This document shows positions 36,945 through 49,230 of a stretch of DNA of 63,620 bases, in pieces; position 1 is the first letter of the stretch; each line of letters begins with the position of its first letter. Source of the DNA: Ophiosphaerella korrae (Eukaryota > Ascomycota > Dothideomycetes > Pleosporales > Phaeosphaeriaceae); contig JALNQF010000240.1 in assembly GCA_028456385.1 (NCBI GenBank), forward strand, positions 1-63,620, in the 5' to 3' direction. The notes under the pieces were generated by a model, which saw only the letters and a program-made list of their open reading frames with translations, ran no database searches and had not been told where the DNA came from. The translations under genes and the position numbers were made by a program.

Positions 36945-37405
36945 AGATATAAACTATAGTAAGAAAAGAGTCTATTTATTAATTTCTATCTATTTATCTT
37001 TAGCTCTACGCTCTATCTATATACTAGCACTATAGTAGTCTTAGTAAAGACTTTTAAGATAGTAGTAAGCTAAACTCTTAATACTTTTTTTATTAAAGTA
37101 CTAGTATCTTTATTATATTAGTTGTACTAACGTAGTTTATCTCTTTATATATAAGATTTTTTATTTAATACTTTTATTTATAAAAGCTAAAGCTATAATC
37201 TTTTAGCTATAGTAAATTTAGTAACTTAGTAATTATTATACTTATATACTAAGCTAATTAGTAGATTTTAAGTATACTTAGAATCTATTATACTTTTCTA
37301 TATATATACTATTATATATCTAATTATATATCTAATTATACTTTAGATTATATTTCTATAAAAGTTATAGCTAAAGTTACTATATTATATACTTTTTATT
37401 TAATA
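36945..37405 (-). repeat. Copia-LTR-like repeat, RIP-mutated, - arm
   Basis: The reverse complement of this stretch follows the copia LTR from its start (ending at 37405) through the ACTACGTTAGT and ATAGATAGAGCG blocks. The palindrome recurs in damaged form at 37263-37286. Together with 36574-36944 it forms a roughly 0.8-kb inverted repeat. Confidence 0.65.
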
Positions 37406-37704
37406 TACTCTTTTAGTTAAGTAACTTATTAGGATGCTAAATACTTATAAGATAAGTATAAGATTATTAAAGTAGTTTTAGATTTTATTAACTACTTAAT
37501 ATATTATTTAGTATTTGTTTACTTTTACAAGTCTTAGTTAATTTAAGAATTTTTTTTATTTATTTACTAGTAAGACTTTTATAAAAGTATCTACTATTAT
37601 ATTTAGTAATAAAGTATATTTTACTTTATTTTAGCTAGTAAAGACCTTTTATCTTAGCTAGTAATTATAGATATTAATATACTAAAGCTAAGTTTATTAC
37701 TTAG
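37406..37704. other. AT-rich sequence left of the gypsy composite
   Basis: No motif was recognised. Its continuation beyond the insertion begins at 49231. It is therefore the older target DNA, split by the element between the CTAGT duplications. Confidence 0.6.
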
Positions 37705-37709
37705 CTAGT
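37705..37709 (+). repeat. Target-site duplication (CTAGT), left copy
   Basis: CTAGT directly precedes the LTR at 37710 and recurs at 49226-49230 directly after the LTR ending at 49225. Five base pairs is the normal gypsy integrase duplication size. It pairs the two outermost LTRs of the three. Confidence 0.85.
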
Positions 37710-38151
37710 TGTTATAGCTATAATAATAGAAGACTAATTTAAGCTAGTTAACCCTACTATAGATAACAAAAGCACGTATAACCTATAGGGTAATAAAATT
37801 AACTAGGAGACTAACTATAATAGAGACACGTAATAGATTTGCGATTCGTGATCTTAGTAAACATAAAGTATAAAGCTAGGTACGTAATAGATTTGTAATT
37901 AGCAATCTTAGTAAACACAAAGTACGAAGTTAGCTAAGAAACGAAGGTATATAGTTAGTAATAATGCCTATTATTAGGATAGTATTAGTAATTTAATTAT
38001 TAACTACAAGCGATAATACTAAGATAGTTGTAAAACATCTTCTATTATTTATAGCTTATTGTAGATTACTACACGAGTTTTTACTATTACTTCTTAATCT
38101 ACCTATAACTATAAAGGTTACTAGGAAGTTAACTCTAGGTAACCTATTACA
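37710..38151 (+). repeat. LTR, outer left (type I)
   Basis: The LTR is 442 bp, TGTTATAG to CTATTACA, with both ends unmutated. Two type I subrepeats (CACGTAATAGATTTGCG and GTACGTAATAGATTTGTAA) lie in the first half. Confidence 0.9.
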
Positions 38152-41100
38152 CCTTACTAATTAGGACATTAAGGAAGAGCGAAGCGTAAGTAGCGCATAG
38201 TCTAGCTAACACGATAGTAGAAAATCTAACTAAAAGAGGAACTAAGGTACTAGTAAGTAGCTATAAGTTAGACGACACTGTATAGAAAGCAATTAAAGAT
38301 TATATTAACAACTTAATCTTAGAAAAGGAAGATATAAAAATAGTAATTAACGCTTTAGAAATACAAAACAAAGAACTACAAGACTACTTAAAGTAGAATA
38401 AAGTATAGATTAAAGCTATTATTAAAAGACAAAACTAGATAGAACTAATTACCTAAAGACTAGAAATAAGTGCGACAAAGAAGCTACCTAAGATACCTAT
38501 CCTTAAGAAGTTTAATAGAATAAGAGAGAAATTAAGACCCTTTATAGTATTAGTACAACTCTAGATAGATATATAAGTACTATACTTTAATATAGAAGAA
38601 AAGAAAGTAATATATATTAGACTATACTTTAAAGAAGATACAATAAGATAGTACAAACCTTACTAGACAGACTATATAATACATTCTCTAATAACCTAGA
38701 AAAACAAAACTAGAGCTATTTTTAGAAGTTACGAGTACTTTACTAAACAAATTAGAGTAGTATTTAGGGATATAGATATTACCTAATAAGCTAAAGAGAA
38801 ACTTAAGAGGCTTATATAGAGTAAGAGTATTCCTAAATATATATTATAATTTAAATAACTATCCTAAAACACAAAATAGAATAAATTAGCCCTAATATTA
38901 CGATTTAAACAAGAGCTAAATACGAAAATTAGATACAAAATAATATATATAGAGAAACCTAGGACACTAGAAGCTCTAAAACAATAGGTAATATAAATTA
39001 ACGATAATCTTTAAGAATAGAAGAAAAACAAGTATAGTAACTAACTTAGAAACTAGGATATTAGGGACCCTATAATCCTTAATACTAACAAGGATAGGAA
39101 AAAGAAGAAGAATAAAGACTTTACGTACTTTAACTATAGTAAGAAAGGCTACTATATAAAAGATTACTAATTATAGAAGAAAAAAGATATAGTATATTAT
39201 AAATATAGAAAACTAGGATACTTTGTAAAAGACTACAAAAGTAAAAACTATAAGAAAGATAAGGAAGCTTAGTTAAAAATAACTAAGAAAAAGAAAGAGG
39301 TACTATAAGCACAGGCTAAACCTTAGGAGAAAGTAGCTAGGAGTAAAGAAATACAATATATAATACTCTATTAGACCTTTTATTATAAAGATAACTACTA
39401 TATACACCTTTCTAGTAAGTAGAGAGTAAGATATTTCCTATAGAAAAATAGAGTAGTAGTAACAAAGGAAAGAACAAAAGCGTAGCGAGAAGAAATAGTA
39501 TATATAATAGACTTACTAATAGAAGATTTAGAAGGGAAAGAATCCTAGATTCTATTAATCTAGGCCGAAGGACTAGCACTAGATAAAGAGACTACTATAG
39601 CTTCTTCTAAAAGACTATAAGAAAGTAAGAGACAAGTTAGTATAAGAGGTATAGAGTATACCTAGCTAGATATATATAGCTATAATAGCTACACAATAAT
39701 AGATATAGAGGAACGTAATAAAAAATAGAAGTTTGTTTAGAAATACTTACTAGTTATAAATATAGAGAAAGCGTACAAAGACTAGAAAGTATATAATCCT
39801 AAAAAAATAAAGTTTATACTATTTTAAGAATAGATAAAATAATATATAGTTATAGTAAGAAGAATACCTATATAAAGAGAGTAGTAGTACCTTGTAAAAA
39901 AGACGCAATAGATTAATAAAGCCTATATACTAAGATACTAGTAGTATACTATATCCTAACTATAGAAATACTTAGCAAAGATAGATACTAAGAATAAGAT
40001 AATAAAATAATAGATTTAAAACACCTAGTATATTTTAAAACATTATAGATATTATACCTAGACAAGAATTACATTATATATAGAAACCCTAAGGTAAATA
40101 ATAGTATATAGCCTATATAAAGAAAGGGCTACAATTATATAAGAGTAATTCTAGTAGAAGATATCTAAGGATAGGAAATAATCTAAGAAGATAGATACGT
40201 AGTAGTAAGGCCTAGACCTAAACTATCTAAGAAATGCGTCTAAGGAGGACTATAGTATAAATATATATACGACAAATATCTAAAACACAAAGAATATAAA
40301 CTTAAAATAGGGCTATAGCCCTAGAAAGATAGATAATTTATAAAAATACTAAAGCAAGAATAGTTAAAAGGTATAAGAGGCCTACATATTATAAAAACAG
40401 GCACATACTAAAGAAAGAAAGTATAATTAATAATTAATAGTAGAGCTACAAGGAACTTTATATTAAAGAAGTTTGTAGAAAGTTAAAGAATAAGTTATAT
40501 AATAAAAAAGTACCCTTAACAATTAAGTATAATTAAAGAGAAACTATTCTAGAAACCTATTAAGTTTAAAATAGTTCCCTCTACGCTTAAACTAGAAAGA
40601 ATAAAGATTAATAACATAGTTATAGATATAACAACAATTAACAATAAATAAGAAATTATACTAGGAATACTATAGTTACAAATAACTAACCTATACATTA
40701 ATTAGAGAACAGGAAGAATTAGCTACTATAAAATAGAAAAACTAAGAGCTAATATAAGTTCTTACAAAAGAAAATTCCTAGAAGAATATAAGAAATAAGA
40801 AAAATAGCTTATAGAACCTAAAGACTACCTTCTAGAATATTAGCTATAGGACTTAGCAATAGAAATAGAAGAAGGGAAAAACGTAAAATAGAGCCTAGTC
40901 TATAGAAAAACAGAAGAAGAGTCTAAAATTAAATAAACGTTTATACAGAATATAATAAAAAAGAGATAGATACAAGAATCTAAATCTTTAATAGTATATA
41001 GACTTATATTTATAGATAAAAAAAGAATAGATAATAAGAGACCCTATATAGACTTTAGAAAAACTAACGTAGTTATAAACAAAAACTAATACCCCTTACT

Positions 41101-42200
41101 ATAAATAGATAAAATGCAAGATAGACTATAAAAGGTAGAAATCTTTACAAAACTAGATATCTAGAACGCCTACTACTAAATTAGAATTAAGAAAGGTAAT
41201 AAATAGAAAACAGTATTTAGAATATAATAGAGACTATACAAGTACCTAGTTATACTTTTTAGATTAATAAATGCTCTAGTAGCATTTTAAGAAAGAATTA
41301 ATATAGTACTAAGAGAGTACTTAGATGTATTTATATTCGTATACCTAGACGACATCCTTATATTCTTAGAAATAGAGGAAGAACACGTGCAATATATACA
41401 TAAGGTAATAGGAAAGCTAGTAGAAAATAAATTGTTTCTTAAAATAAGAAAATGCGAGTTCTATACAAAGGAAATAGATTTCCTTAGATTTATTATAGAA
41501 CTAGGAAGAATTAAGATTAACTTAAGAAAAATTAAGTTAATTAATAAATAGCTAACACTAAGAAACCTAAAAGAAGTATAATAGTTCTATAGACTAGCAA
41601 ACTTTTATAGGAAGTTAATAATAGGATAGTCTAAAGATATAAAATTAATAACAAGACTTATAAAGAAAGACACGCTATTTAAATAGATAAAGGAATACGA
41701 TAAAGTATTTAATAAGATTAAAAAGAAGTTTATAGAAAATCTAGTTATTAGAATATATAACCTAGACCTACTAGCGATAGTAAAAATAGACGCATCTAAC
41801 TTAGTCTATAGAATAGCACTAATATAGGAAGACCTAAAGACTAAAAAGAAATACTTAGTTAAATACTTCTCTAAGAAAATAAAGCTAGTAGAGCTTAACT
41901 ACCTAATCTATAATAAAGAGATATTAGTAATCTACAAAGTATTTAAATAATAGAAAGTATACCTATAAAGAGTAAAATACTAAATAAAGGTCTATATAGA
42001 CTATAGGAATCTTATAGGATTTATAATAAATAAAGAATTATTATAATAATATATAAGATAGTAGGAATTTCTATTAATATTTAACTTAGAAATTATATAT
42101 ATAAAAGGGAAAGATAACTAATTTGTAGATACTTTAAGTAGAAGACTAGACTTATAAAATAAAGTAAGCGCTACTAGTATAGTTCTAATAGAAAATAAAG
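38152..42200 (+). pseudogene. Element 1 gag-pol remnant (gag, PR, RT, RNase H)
   Basis: Gag spans about 38190-39250, with zinc-knuckle relics at about 39117-39245. The protease is at about 40430-40700, RT at about 40970-41560, and RNase H to about 42110. The polymerase motif is intact YLDD (41342-41353), unlike the YLDN of the other copies. The sequence stops at 42200 in the linker before integrase, so integrase, chromodomain and the antisense segment are missing. TAG/TAA stops are frequent, so the copy is inactive. Confidence 0.85.
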
Positions 42201-42642
42201 TGTTATAGCTATAATAAGAGAAAACTAATTTAAACTAATTAGCCCTGTTATAGGTAATAACAACGCATATAACCTATAAGAGAACAAACTAGATTAGGAG
42301 ACTAACTATAATAGGGACACGTAATAAATTCGCAATTTGCGATCTTAGTAAACACAAAGCACGAAGCTAAGTACGTAATAAATTTGTAATTCGCGATCTT
42401 AGCAAACACGAAGCACAAAGCTAGCTAAGAAGCCTAGGTATATAGTTAGTAGAATACGCATTATTAGGATAGTATTAGTAATTTAATCCTTTAACTACAA
42501 AACGCTAATACAAGACAGTTACAAAATATCTTCTATTATTTATAGTTATTATAGATTACTATACAAGCTTTTGTTATTAACTCTTAATCTACAAACCTCT
42601 TTAAGATAAGTACTTATAGTTAATAATAGGTAGCCTATTACA
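42201..42642 (+). repeat. LTR, middle (type I), 5' LTR of element 2
   Basis: The LTR is 442 bp with intact TGTTATAG and CTATTACA ends. It differs from the two outer LTRs at many positions not limited to C/T or G/A, so it belongs to another insertion. Confidence 0.9.
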
Positions 42643-45600
42643 CCTTACTAATTTAGTTATTACGAGAAGCAAAGCGTAAGTAGCGTATAGTCTAGCTAAT
42701 ATAATAGTAGAAAGTTTAACTAAAATAAGTAAAGCCCCTAGGAGCTAAGAGTCTAATAGCACTATATAGGAAATAATTAAGGATTGTATTAATAACCTAA
42801 TCTTAGACAAAGAAGACATAAAAATAGTAATTAATATATTAGAAACGTAGAACAAGGAACTACAAGATTACGCGAAATAAAACAAGGCATAGATTAAAGC
42901 AATTATAGAAGGCTAGAATTAAATAGAACTAATTATATAACGCTTAGAGATAAGCGCGACAAAGAAGCTACTAAAGATACCTGTCCTTAAGAAGTTTAAT
43001 AGAATAAGAGAAAAACTAAGACCCTTTATTATATTAGTATAACTCTAGATAGATATATAAGCACTATACTTTGATATAAAAGAAAAAAAGGTAATATATA
43101 TTAGATTGCACCTTAAAGAAGACGTAATAAGATAGTACGAACCTTACTAGATAGATTATACAACACACTCTCTAATAACCTAGAAAGATAAAACTAGAGC
43201 TATCTTTAGAAGTTATAAATACTTTACTAAACGAATAAGAGTAGCGTTTAGAGATATAGATATTACCTAACAAGCTAAAGAATAGCTAGAGAAGCTTATA
43301 CAAAGTTAGAGTGTTCCTAAGTATATATTATAATTTAAATAACTATCGTAAAACATAGAATAGAACAAGTTAGCCTTAATATTACGATTTAAGCAAGAAC
43401 TAAACTTAAAAATTTAATACAAAATAATTTACATAAAGAAACTACGAATACTAGAAGCTTTAAAATAATAAGTAATATAGATTAACAACGATCTTTAAGA
43501 ATAGAAGAAGAATAAATATAGAGGTTATACCTAGAATTATAATAAGGGAGACCCTATAGTCCTTAACGCTAACAAGGATAAGAAGAAGAAGAAGAACAAA
43601 GACTTTACATACTTTAACTATAGTAAGAAAAGCTATTATATAAAAGACTACTAATTAAACAAGAAGAAGGATATAGTATATTATAAGTGTAGGAAACCTA
43701 AATACTTTACAAAAGACTACAAGATTAAAGACCTAAAGAAAGAAACCTAGTTAAAGATAACTAAAAAAAAGAAAGAAGCACTATAAGCACAGGCTAAGCC
43801 TTAAGAGAAGGTAGCTAAGAGTAAAGAAGTATAATATATAATACTCTATTAGACCTTTTGTTATAATAATAACTACTATATATACCTTTCTAGTAAATAG
43901 AGAGTAGTATAGTTCCTATAAAAATAGAGATATAGAGTAGCTATAATAAAAGAAAGAATAAAGGCTTAGCTAGAAGAAATAGCCTAAGTAATAGACCTAC
44001 TAGTAGAAGATCTAGAAGGGGAAGAGCCCCTAGTACTATTAATCTAGGCTAAAGGACTAGCACTAAATAAAGAGACTACTATAGCTACCTCTAAAAGACT
44101 ATAAAGAAGTAAGAGATAAGTTAGTATAAAAAGAATAAAGTATACCTAGCTAACAATATATAGCTATAATAGCTAAATAACAATAGATATAGAGGAATAA
44201 AATAAAGAATAGAAGTTTGTTTAAAAATACTTACTAGTTATAAGTATAGAAGAAGCGTATAAAGACTAGAAAGAACGTAATCCTAAAGAGATAAAGTTTA
44301 TACTATTTTAGGAATAGATAAAATAATATATAGTTATAGTAAGAAGGATACCTATATAATAGGAATAGGAACACTTTATAAGAAAAATACAATAGATTAA
44401 TAAAGCCTATACACTAAGAGTACTAGTAGTATACTATATCCTAACAATAAATACACCTAGTAAAGATAAATACTAGAAAGGGGATAATAAGATAGTAAAC
44501 CTAAAACATCTAGTACACTTTAAAGTATTATAAATATTATACCTAGACAAGAATTATACTATATATAGAAACCCTAAAGCAAATAACAATATATAGCTTA
44601 TAAGAAGAAGAAAATATAACTATATAAGAGTAATTCTAGTAAAAGATATCTAAGGATAGGAAATAATCCTAGAAGATAGATACGCAGTAGTAAGACCTAG
44701 ATCTAAACTAGTAAAGAAATATATCTAAGGAGGACTATAGTATAAATATATAAATAATAAATATCTAAAATATAAAGAATATAAACTTAAAGTAGAGCTA
44801 TAGCCCTAGAAAAATAGACAATTTATAAAGTTACCTAAGCAAGAAAAGCTAGAAAGTATAGTAGGCCTACACATTACAAAAATAGGTATATACTAAGAGA
44901 GGAAAGTATAATTAATAATTAATAGTAGAGCTACAAGAAACTATATATTAAGGAAGTTCGTAGAAATACAAGGAATAGAATATACAACAAAAAAATACCC
45001 TTAACTACTAAGTACAATTAAAAGAAAACTATTCTAGGAACTTATACAGTTTAAAATAGTTCCTTTAATACTAAAGATAGAAAGACTAGAAATTAAGAAT
45101 ATAGTTATAGATATAACTACAATTAATAACAAACAAGATATAATACTAGGTATGCTATAGTTCTAAACAACTAACCCCTATATTAATTAGAGAATAAGAA
45201 AGATTAAATACTATAGAATAGATATATTAAAGGCTAACATAAGCACCTACAAAGGAAAATTTCTTAAAAAATATAAGAAATAGGAAGAATAGCTCGTAGA
45301 GCTAGAGGATTATCTTCTAGAATATTAACTATAGGACTTAGCGATAGAGCTAAAAGAAGATAAAGACGTAGGTTAGAGCTTAGTCTATAGAAAAATAGAA
45401 GAAGAATCTAAAATTAAACAAATATTTATCTAGAACATAATAAAAAAGGGATAGATAAAAGAATCTAAATCTTTAGTAGCGCATAGACTTATATTTATAG
45501 ATAAGAAAAGAATAAATAATAAAAGACTTTGCGTAGACTTTAAGAAAACTAACGTAATTATAAACAAGAACTAATACCTATTACTATAAATAGATAGAAT

Positions 45601-48129
45601 ATAAAATAGATTATAAAGAGCAAAAATCTTTACAAAGCTAGATATCTAAAATACCTACTACTAAATTAGAATTAAGAAAAGTAATAAGTAGAAAATAGTA
45701 TTTAGAATATAGTATAGACTATATAAATACTTAGTTATACTATTTAGCTTAATAAACGCCCTAGTAGTATTCTAGGAAAGAATTAATATAGTACTAAGAG
45801 AGTACTTAGACGAATTTATATTTATATACCTAGACAATATCCTTATATTTTTAGAAATAGAGAAAGAATATATACAATATATACACAAAGTACTAGAGAA
45901 ACTAGTAGAAAATAAATTATTTCTTAAAATAAGAAAATATAAATTCTATATAAAGGAAACAGACTTCCTTAGATTTATTATTAAACTAGGAAAAATCAAG
46001 ATTAACCTAGAAAAGATTAGATTAATTAACGAATAGCTAACACTAAGAAACCTAAAAGAGGTATAACAATTTTATAGATTAGCTAATTTCTATAAGAAGT
46101 TAATAGTAGGATAGACTAAAGATATAGAGCTAATAACAAGACTTATAAAAAAAGATACGCTATTTAAATAGATAATAGAATGCGATAAAGTATTTAATAA
46201 GATTAAGAAGAAATTTATAGAAAACCTAGTTATTAGAATATACAACCTAGACTTACTAGTAATAGTAAAAATAGATACATCTAATTTAGTCTATAGTATA
46301 GTATTGATATAAGAAGACCTAGAGACTAAAAAAGAATACTTAGTTAAATACTTCTCTAAGAAGATAAAGATAGTAGAACTTAATTATCTAATCTATAACA
46401 AAGAAATACTAGTAATCTATAAAGTATTTAAATAATAGAGAGTATACTTATAAAGAGTAAAGTATTAGATAAAAGTTTATATAGACTATAAGAATCTTAC
46501 TAGATTTATAATAAATAAAGAGTTGTTATAACGTTATACAAGATAGTAGGAATTTCTATTAATATTTAATATAGAAATTATATATATAAAAGAGAAAGAC
46601 AATTAGTTTATAGATACTCTTAGTAGAAAACTAGACTTATAAGAAGAAGTAAGCGCTACTAGTATAGTTCTAGTTAAGAACAAAGAAGGATATTTAGTCC
46701 TAAATACACCTAAAATAGCCGTAACACTTAAAAGAATAAGTAGTAAGCTAGATAAATAGATTTAGAAAACAACGTAAGAAGTATCTAAAGAAATATAGAA
46801 ATTAGAAATCTAAGAAGGATTTGTACAAGCCTATAGAAGAATATATATTCTAAGAAAGATCTAAAAAGAATTTATACGACAATTCTATAAATTACTAGTA
46901 TATAGTTACTAAGGAATTAATAAAATATTAGAGAGACTACTACAAGACTATTATATCCTAAAAGCAAGATAATTAGTAACAAAAGTACTACAAGACTATA
47001 TAGAATATTAGAGGAATAAACATAGTAGATATATACTATATAAGATACTATAACTAGTAGAAGTACTAGAACAACTATAGAGAGTTATTATAATAGACTT
47101 TATTACAAAGCTACCTAAGTCTAAGGACCTAATATTAGAGATTAAAAATAATAGAATCTTAATAATAGTAGATAAACTTATAAAGTACTTATACTTTAGA
47201 CTATATAAAGAAAAAAGCGGGATAGAGGTTACTGTATACTAAGTTCTAGGAACTATAATTAGTTAATATAGACTACTAGACAAGATTATTATAGATAGAG
47301 ATATATAATTTATATTAAAACTATAGAGAACAATAATAGCGTAATTAAGAATAAAGTACGTAATATCTATAGTATATTATCTATAAATAGATAGATAATT
47401 AGAACGAATAAATTAAACAATAGAATAGTACTTAAGGTGCTACCTTAACTATAACTAGAACAACTAGGTATAGCTATTACTTATAGTATAGTTAGTATAC
47501 AACAGCGCAAAGAATATAGTAATAAGAGTATTACTCTTCTTTACGAACTATAGATTCGAGCCTAATATATACTAGATACTAAGAAGCTAGATATCTTAGT
47601 CTCTAAGAGGAGAAAACTTTATTAATAGACTTAAAAACATATATAATTAACTAAGATAGGATATAGAATTCCTATATAATTAAATAGTAAAACACTATAA
47701 TAAGAAATATAAAGAAGGACTTTAATTTAGAGAGAGAGAAAAAGTATAGTTAGTATAAAAGAATATTAAGAGTAAATAATTAAGTTTAAAACTAGACTAC
47801 GCTAAAATAGGACTATATAAAATTAAGAGGAAAGTTACACTAGTTATATTTAAACTAAAGCTACTAAGTAAGATAAGGATATACCTAATATTCTACGTAG
47901 CTCTACTAGAACAAGTACTATAAGAAGTAGAACTACTAGTATATAAAGTAGACACGTATAGAGAATAAGAAGAATAGGAAGTTAAAGAAATCTTATAGTA
48001 CTAGTTCTACAATAGAAGAAATTACTACTTAGTAGAATAGATAGGTATAAATAAAAAAGGACAACTATAGGAAAAAATATAGGAACTAGAAGATAATCTT
48101 AATTACTCTAAGAAACTAAAAGAGTTCTA
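42643..48129 (+). pseudogene. Element 2 gag-pol, complete domain set, RIP-killed
   Basis: The order is gag, two CCHC zinc knuckles (43607-43651 and 43679-43720), protease, RT, RNase H, integrase, chromodomain. The first knuckle reads Y-x2-Y-x4-Y-x4-Y, as TGY and CAY codons become TAY. In the protease (about 44911-44937) the DSG-type active site reads NSR. RT (about 45470-46080) has YLDN at 45827-45838. RNase H spans about 46260-46640. Integrase (about 46670-47800) has a VDKL block near 47168, DKIIIDRD near 47280 and LERIN at 47399. The chromodomain (about 47966-48115) contains VEEIL-like and NYYLVE blocks. This order and the chromodomain place it in the chromovirus branch. The internal start just after the LTR shows no obvious tRNA-type primer site. 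Confidence 0.9.
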
Positions 48130-48783
48130 AAGTTAAAACCTTCTAGAGCGCCTTATAGCGAACTAAGAAAATTAGTACTACTAGCGCTAAATAGAGAGGC
48201 GTTAGGAACGTCTAATATAATAGGAGCTAGAGTAGCCTCTACAGCGTCCTTAAGGTCTATCTTAGCCTCTAAGGTACGAGACTATTTAGACAATTTAGCG
48301 TTATTATAGGCCTTTATCTTACGAAGACGCTTAACTTAAAAATAAAGATCTACTAGCTTATAAAGAGTTAGCTTATACTTAGCCTTAGTAGCTATAAGCT
48401 ATAATAATAGTATCTCTTAAGCCTAGTTAACGGCTCGCCTTATATAACTTAGTAAGAAGAGACTATATAGAAATTAAATACTTATACTCTATAAGAGAAA
48501 CACCTAAAGGAGTATACTTATATTAGATATTAGTAAGAATATATTTACTATAATATTTACTATCCTTTAAAGAAACTAGATAAGTAAGCTTTAGGTAAGT
48601 ATAATAAGCGTAAAGAAATATTTTAACCTTATTACGAGTAATACAGGTAATAAGAAGAAGTTTGTTATAATTAGAATAAGAAGATATAGAGAATAATAAA
48701 GAATTAGAAATAAACAAAGAAACTAGACTAATAACCTTAGGCCTAGGGTAGAGAAATAAAAACTTACCTAAAGAGAAGAATAG
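48130..48783 (-). pseudogene. Antisense accessory reading frame between chromodomain and 3' LTR
   Basis: The minus strand holds a frame of about 200 codons. Of these, 48523-48717 is uninterrupted even after RIP. It matches the equivalent minus-strand frame of element A (4626-5278) at the protein level: KVKIFL, SLKDSKYYSKYI, KYLISI, KLYKAS. Differences are mostly conservative. The sense strand has no domain here. The segment length is almost the same in both copies (about 650 bp) and it ends at a purine tract (AAAGAGAAGAATAG) before the LTR. No family was recognised; it could be a structural protein or a regulator, or a captured host gene. Confidence 0.5.
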
Positions 48784-49225
48784 TGTTATAGCTATAATAA
48801 TAGAAAACTAATTTAAGCTAGTTAACCCTACTATAGATAATAAAAGCACGTATAACCTATAGGGTAACAAAATTAACTAGGAGACTAACTACAATAGAGA
48901 CACGTAATAGATTCGCGATTCGCGATTTTAGTAAATATAAAGTATAAAGCTAGGTACGTAATAGATTCGCGATTTGCGATCTTAGTAAACACAAAGTACA
49001 AAGTTAGCTAAGAAATAAAAGTAGATAGTTAGTAATAATACTTATTATTAGGATAGTATTAGTAATTCAATTATTAACTACAAGTAATAATACTAAGATA
49101 GTTACAAAATATATTCTATTATTTATAGCCTATTATAGATTACTATATAAGTTTTTACTATTACTCTTTAATCTACTATTAACTATAAGGGTTACTAGGA
49201 AGTTGACTCTAGGTAACCTATTACA
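48784..49225 (+). repeat. LTR, outer right (type I)
   Basis: The LTR is 442 bp, TGTTATAG to CTATTACA. It is preceded by a purine tract and followed by CTAGT (49226-49230). It is most similar to the outer left LTR. Confidence 0.9.
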
Positions 49226-49230
49226 CTAGT
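49226..49230 (+). repeat. Target-site duplication (CTAGT), right copy
   Basis: It matches 37705-37709 exactly. Confidence 0.85.

Larger units (their letters stand above)
37710..49225 (+). mobile_element. Three-LTR Ty3/gypsy chromovirus composite
   Basis: The order is LTR (37710-38151), truncated internal region (38152-42200), LTR (42201-42642), complete internal region (42643-48783), LTR (48784-49225). All LTRs are 442 bp and in the same orientation. The outer two share diagnostic bases that the middle one lacks, for example GCTAGTTAACCCTACTATAG against ACTAATTAGCCCTGTTATAG. They also carry the CTAGT duplication. The first internal region stops at the RNase H/integrase linker, exactly where the middle LTR begins. 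The simplest history is that element 2 inserted into element 1, after which recombination removed element 1's distal half. Confidence 0.85.

Noticed and set aside
48523..48717. Stand-alone host gene on the minus strand
   Set aside because: It is inside the retroelement between chromodomain and LTR and recurs at the same place in element A. It is therefore reported as part of the element.
37710..49225. Simple tandem duplication of one element
   Set aside because: The middle LTR differs from the outer two, and the first unit lacks the distal 2.1 kb. Nested insertion plus recombination fits better.
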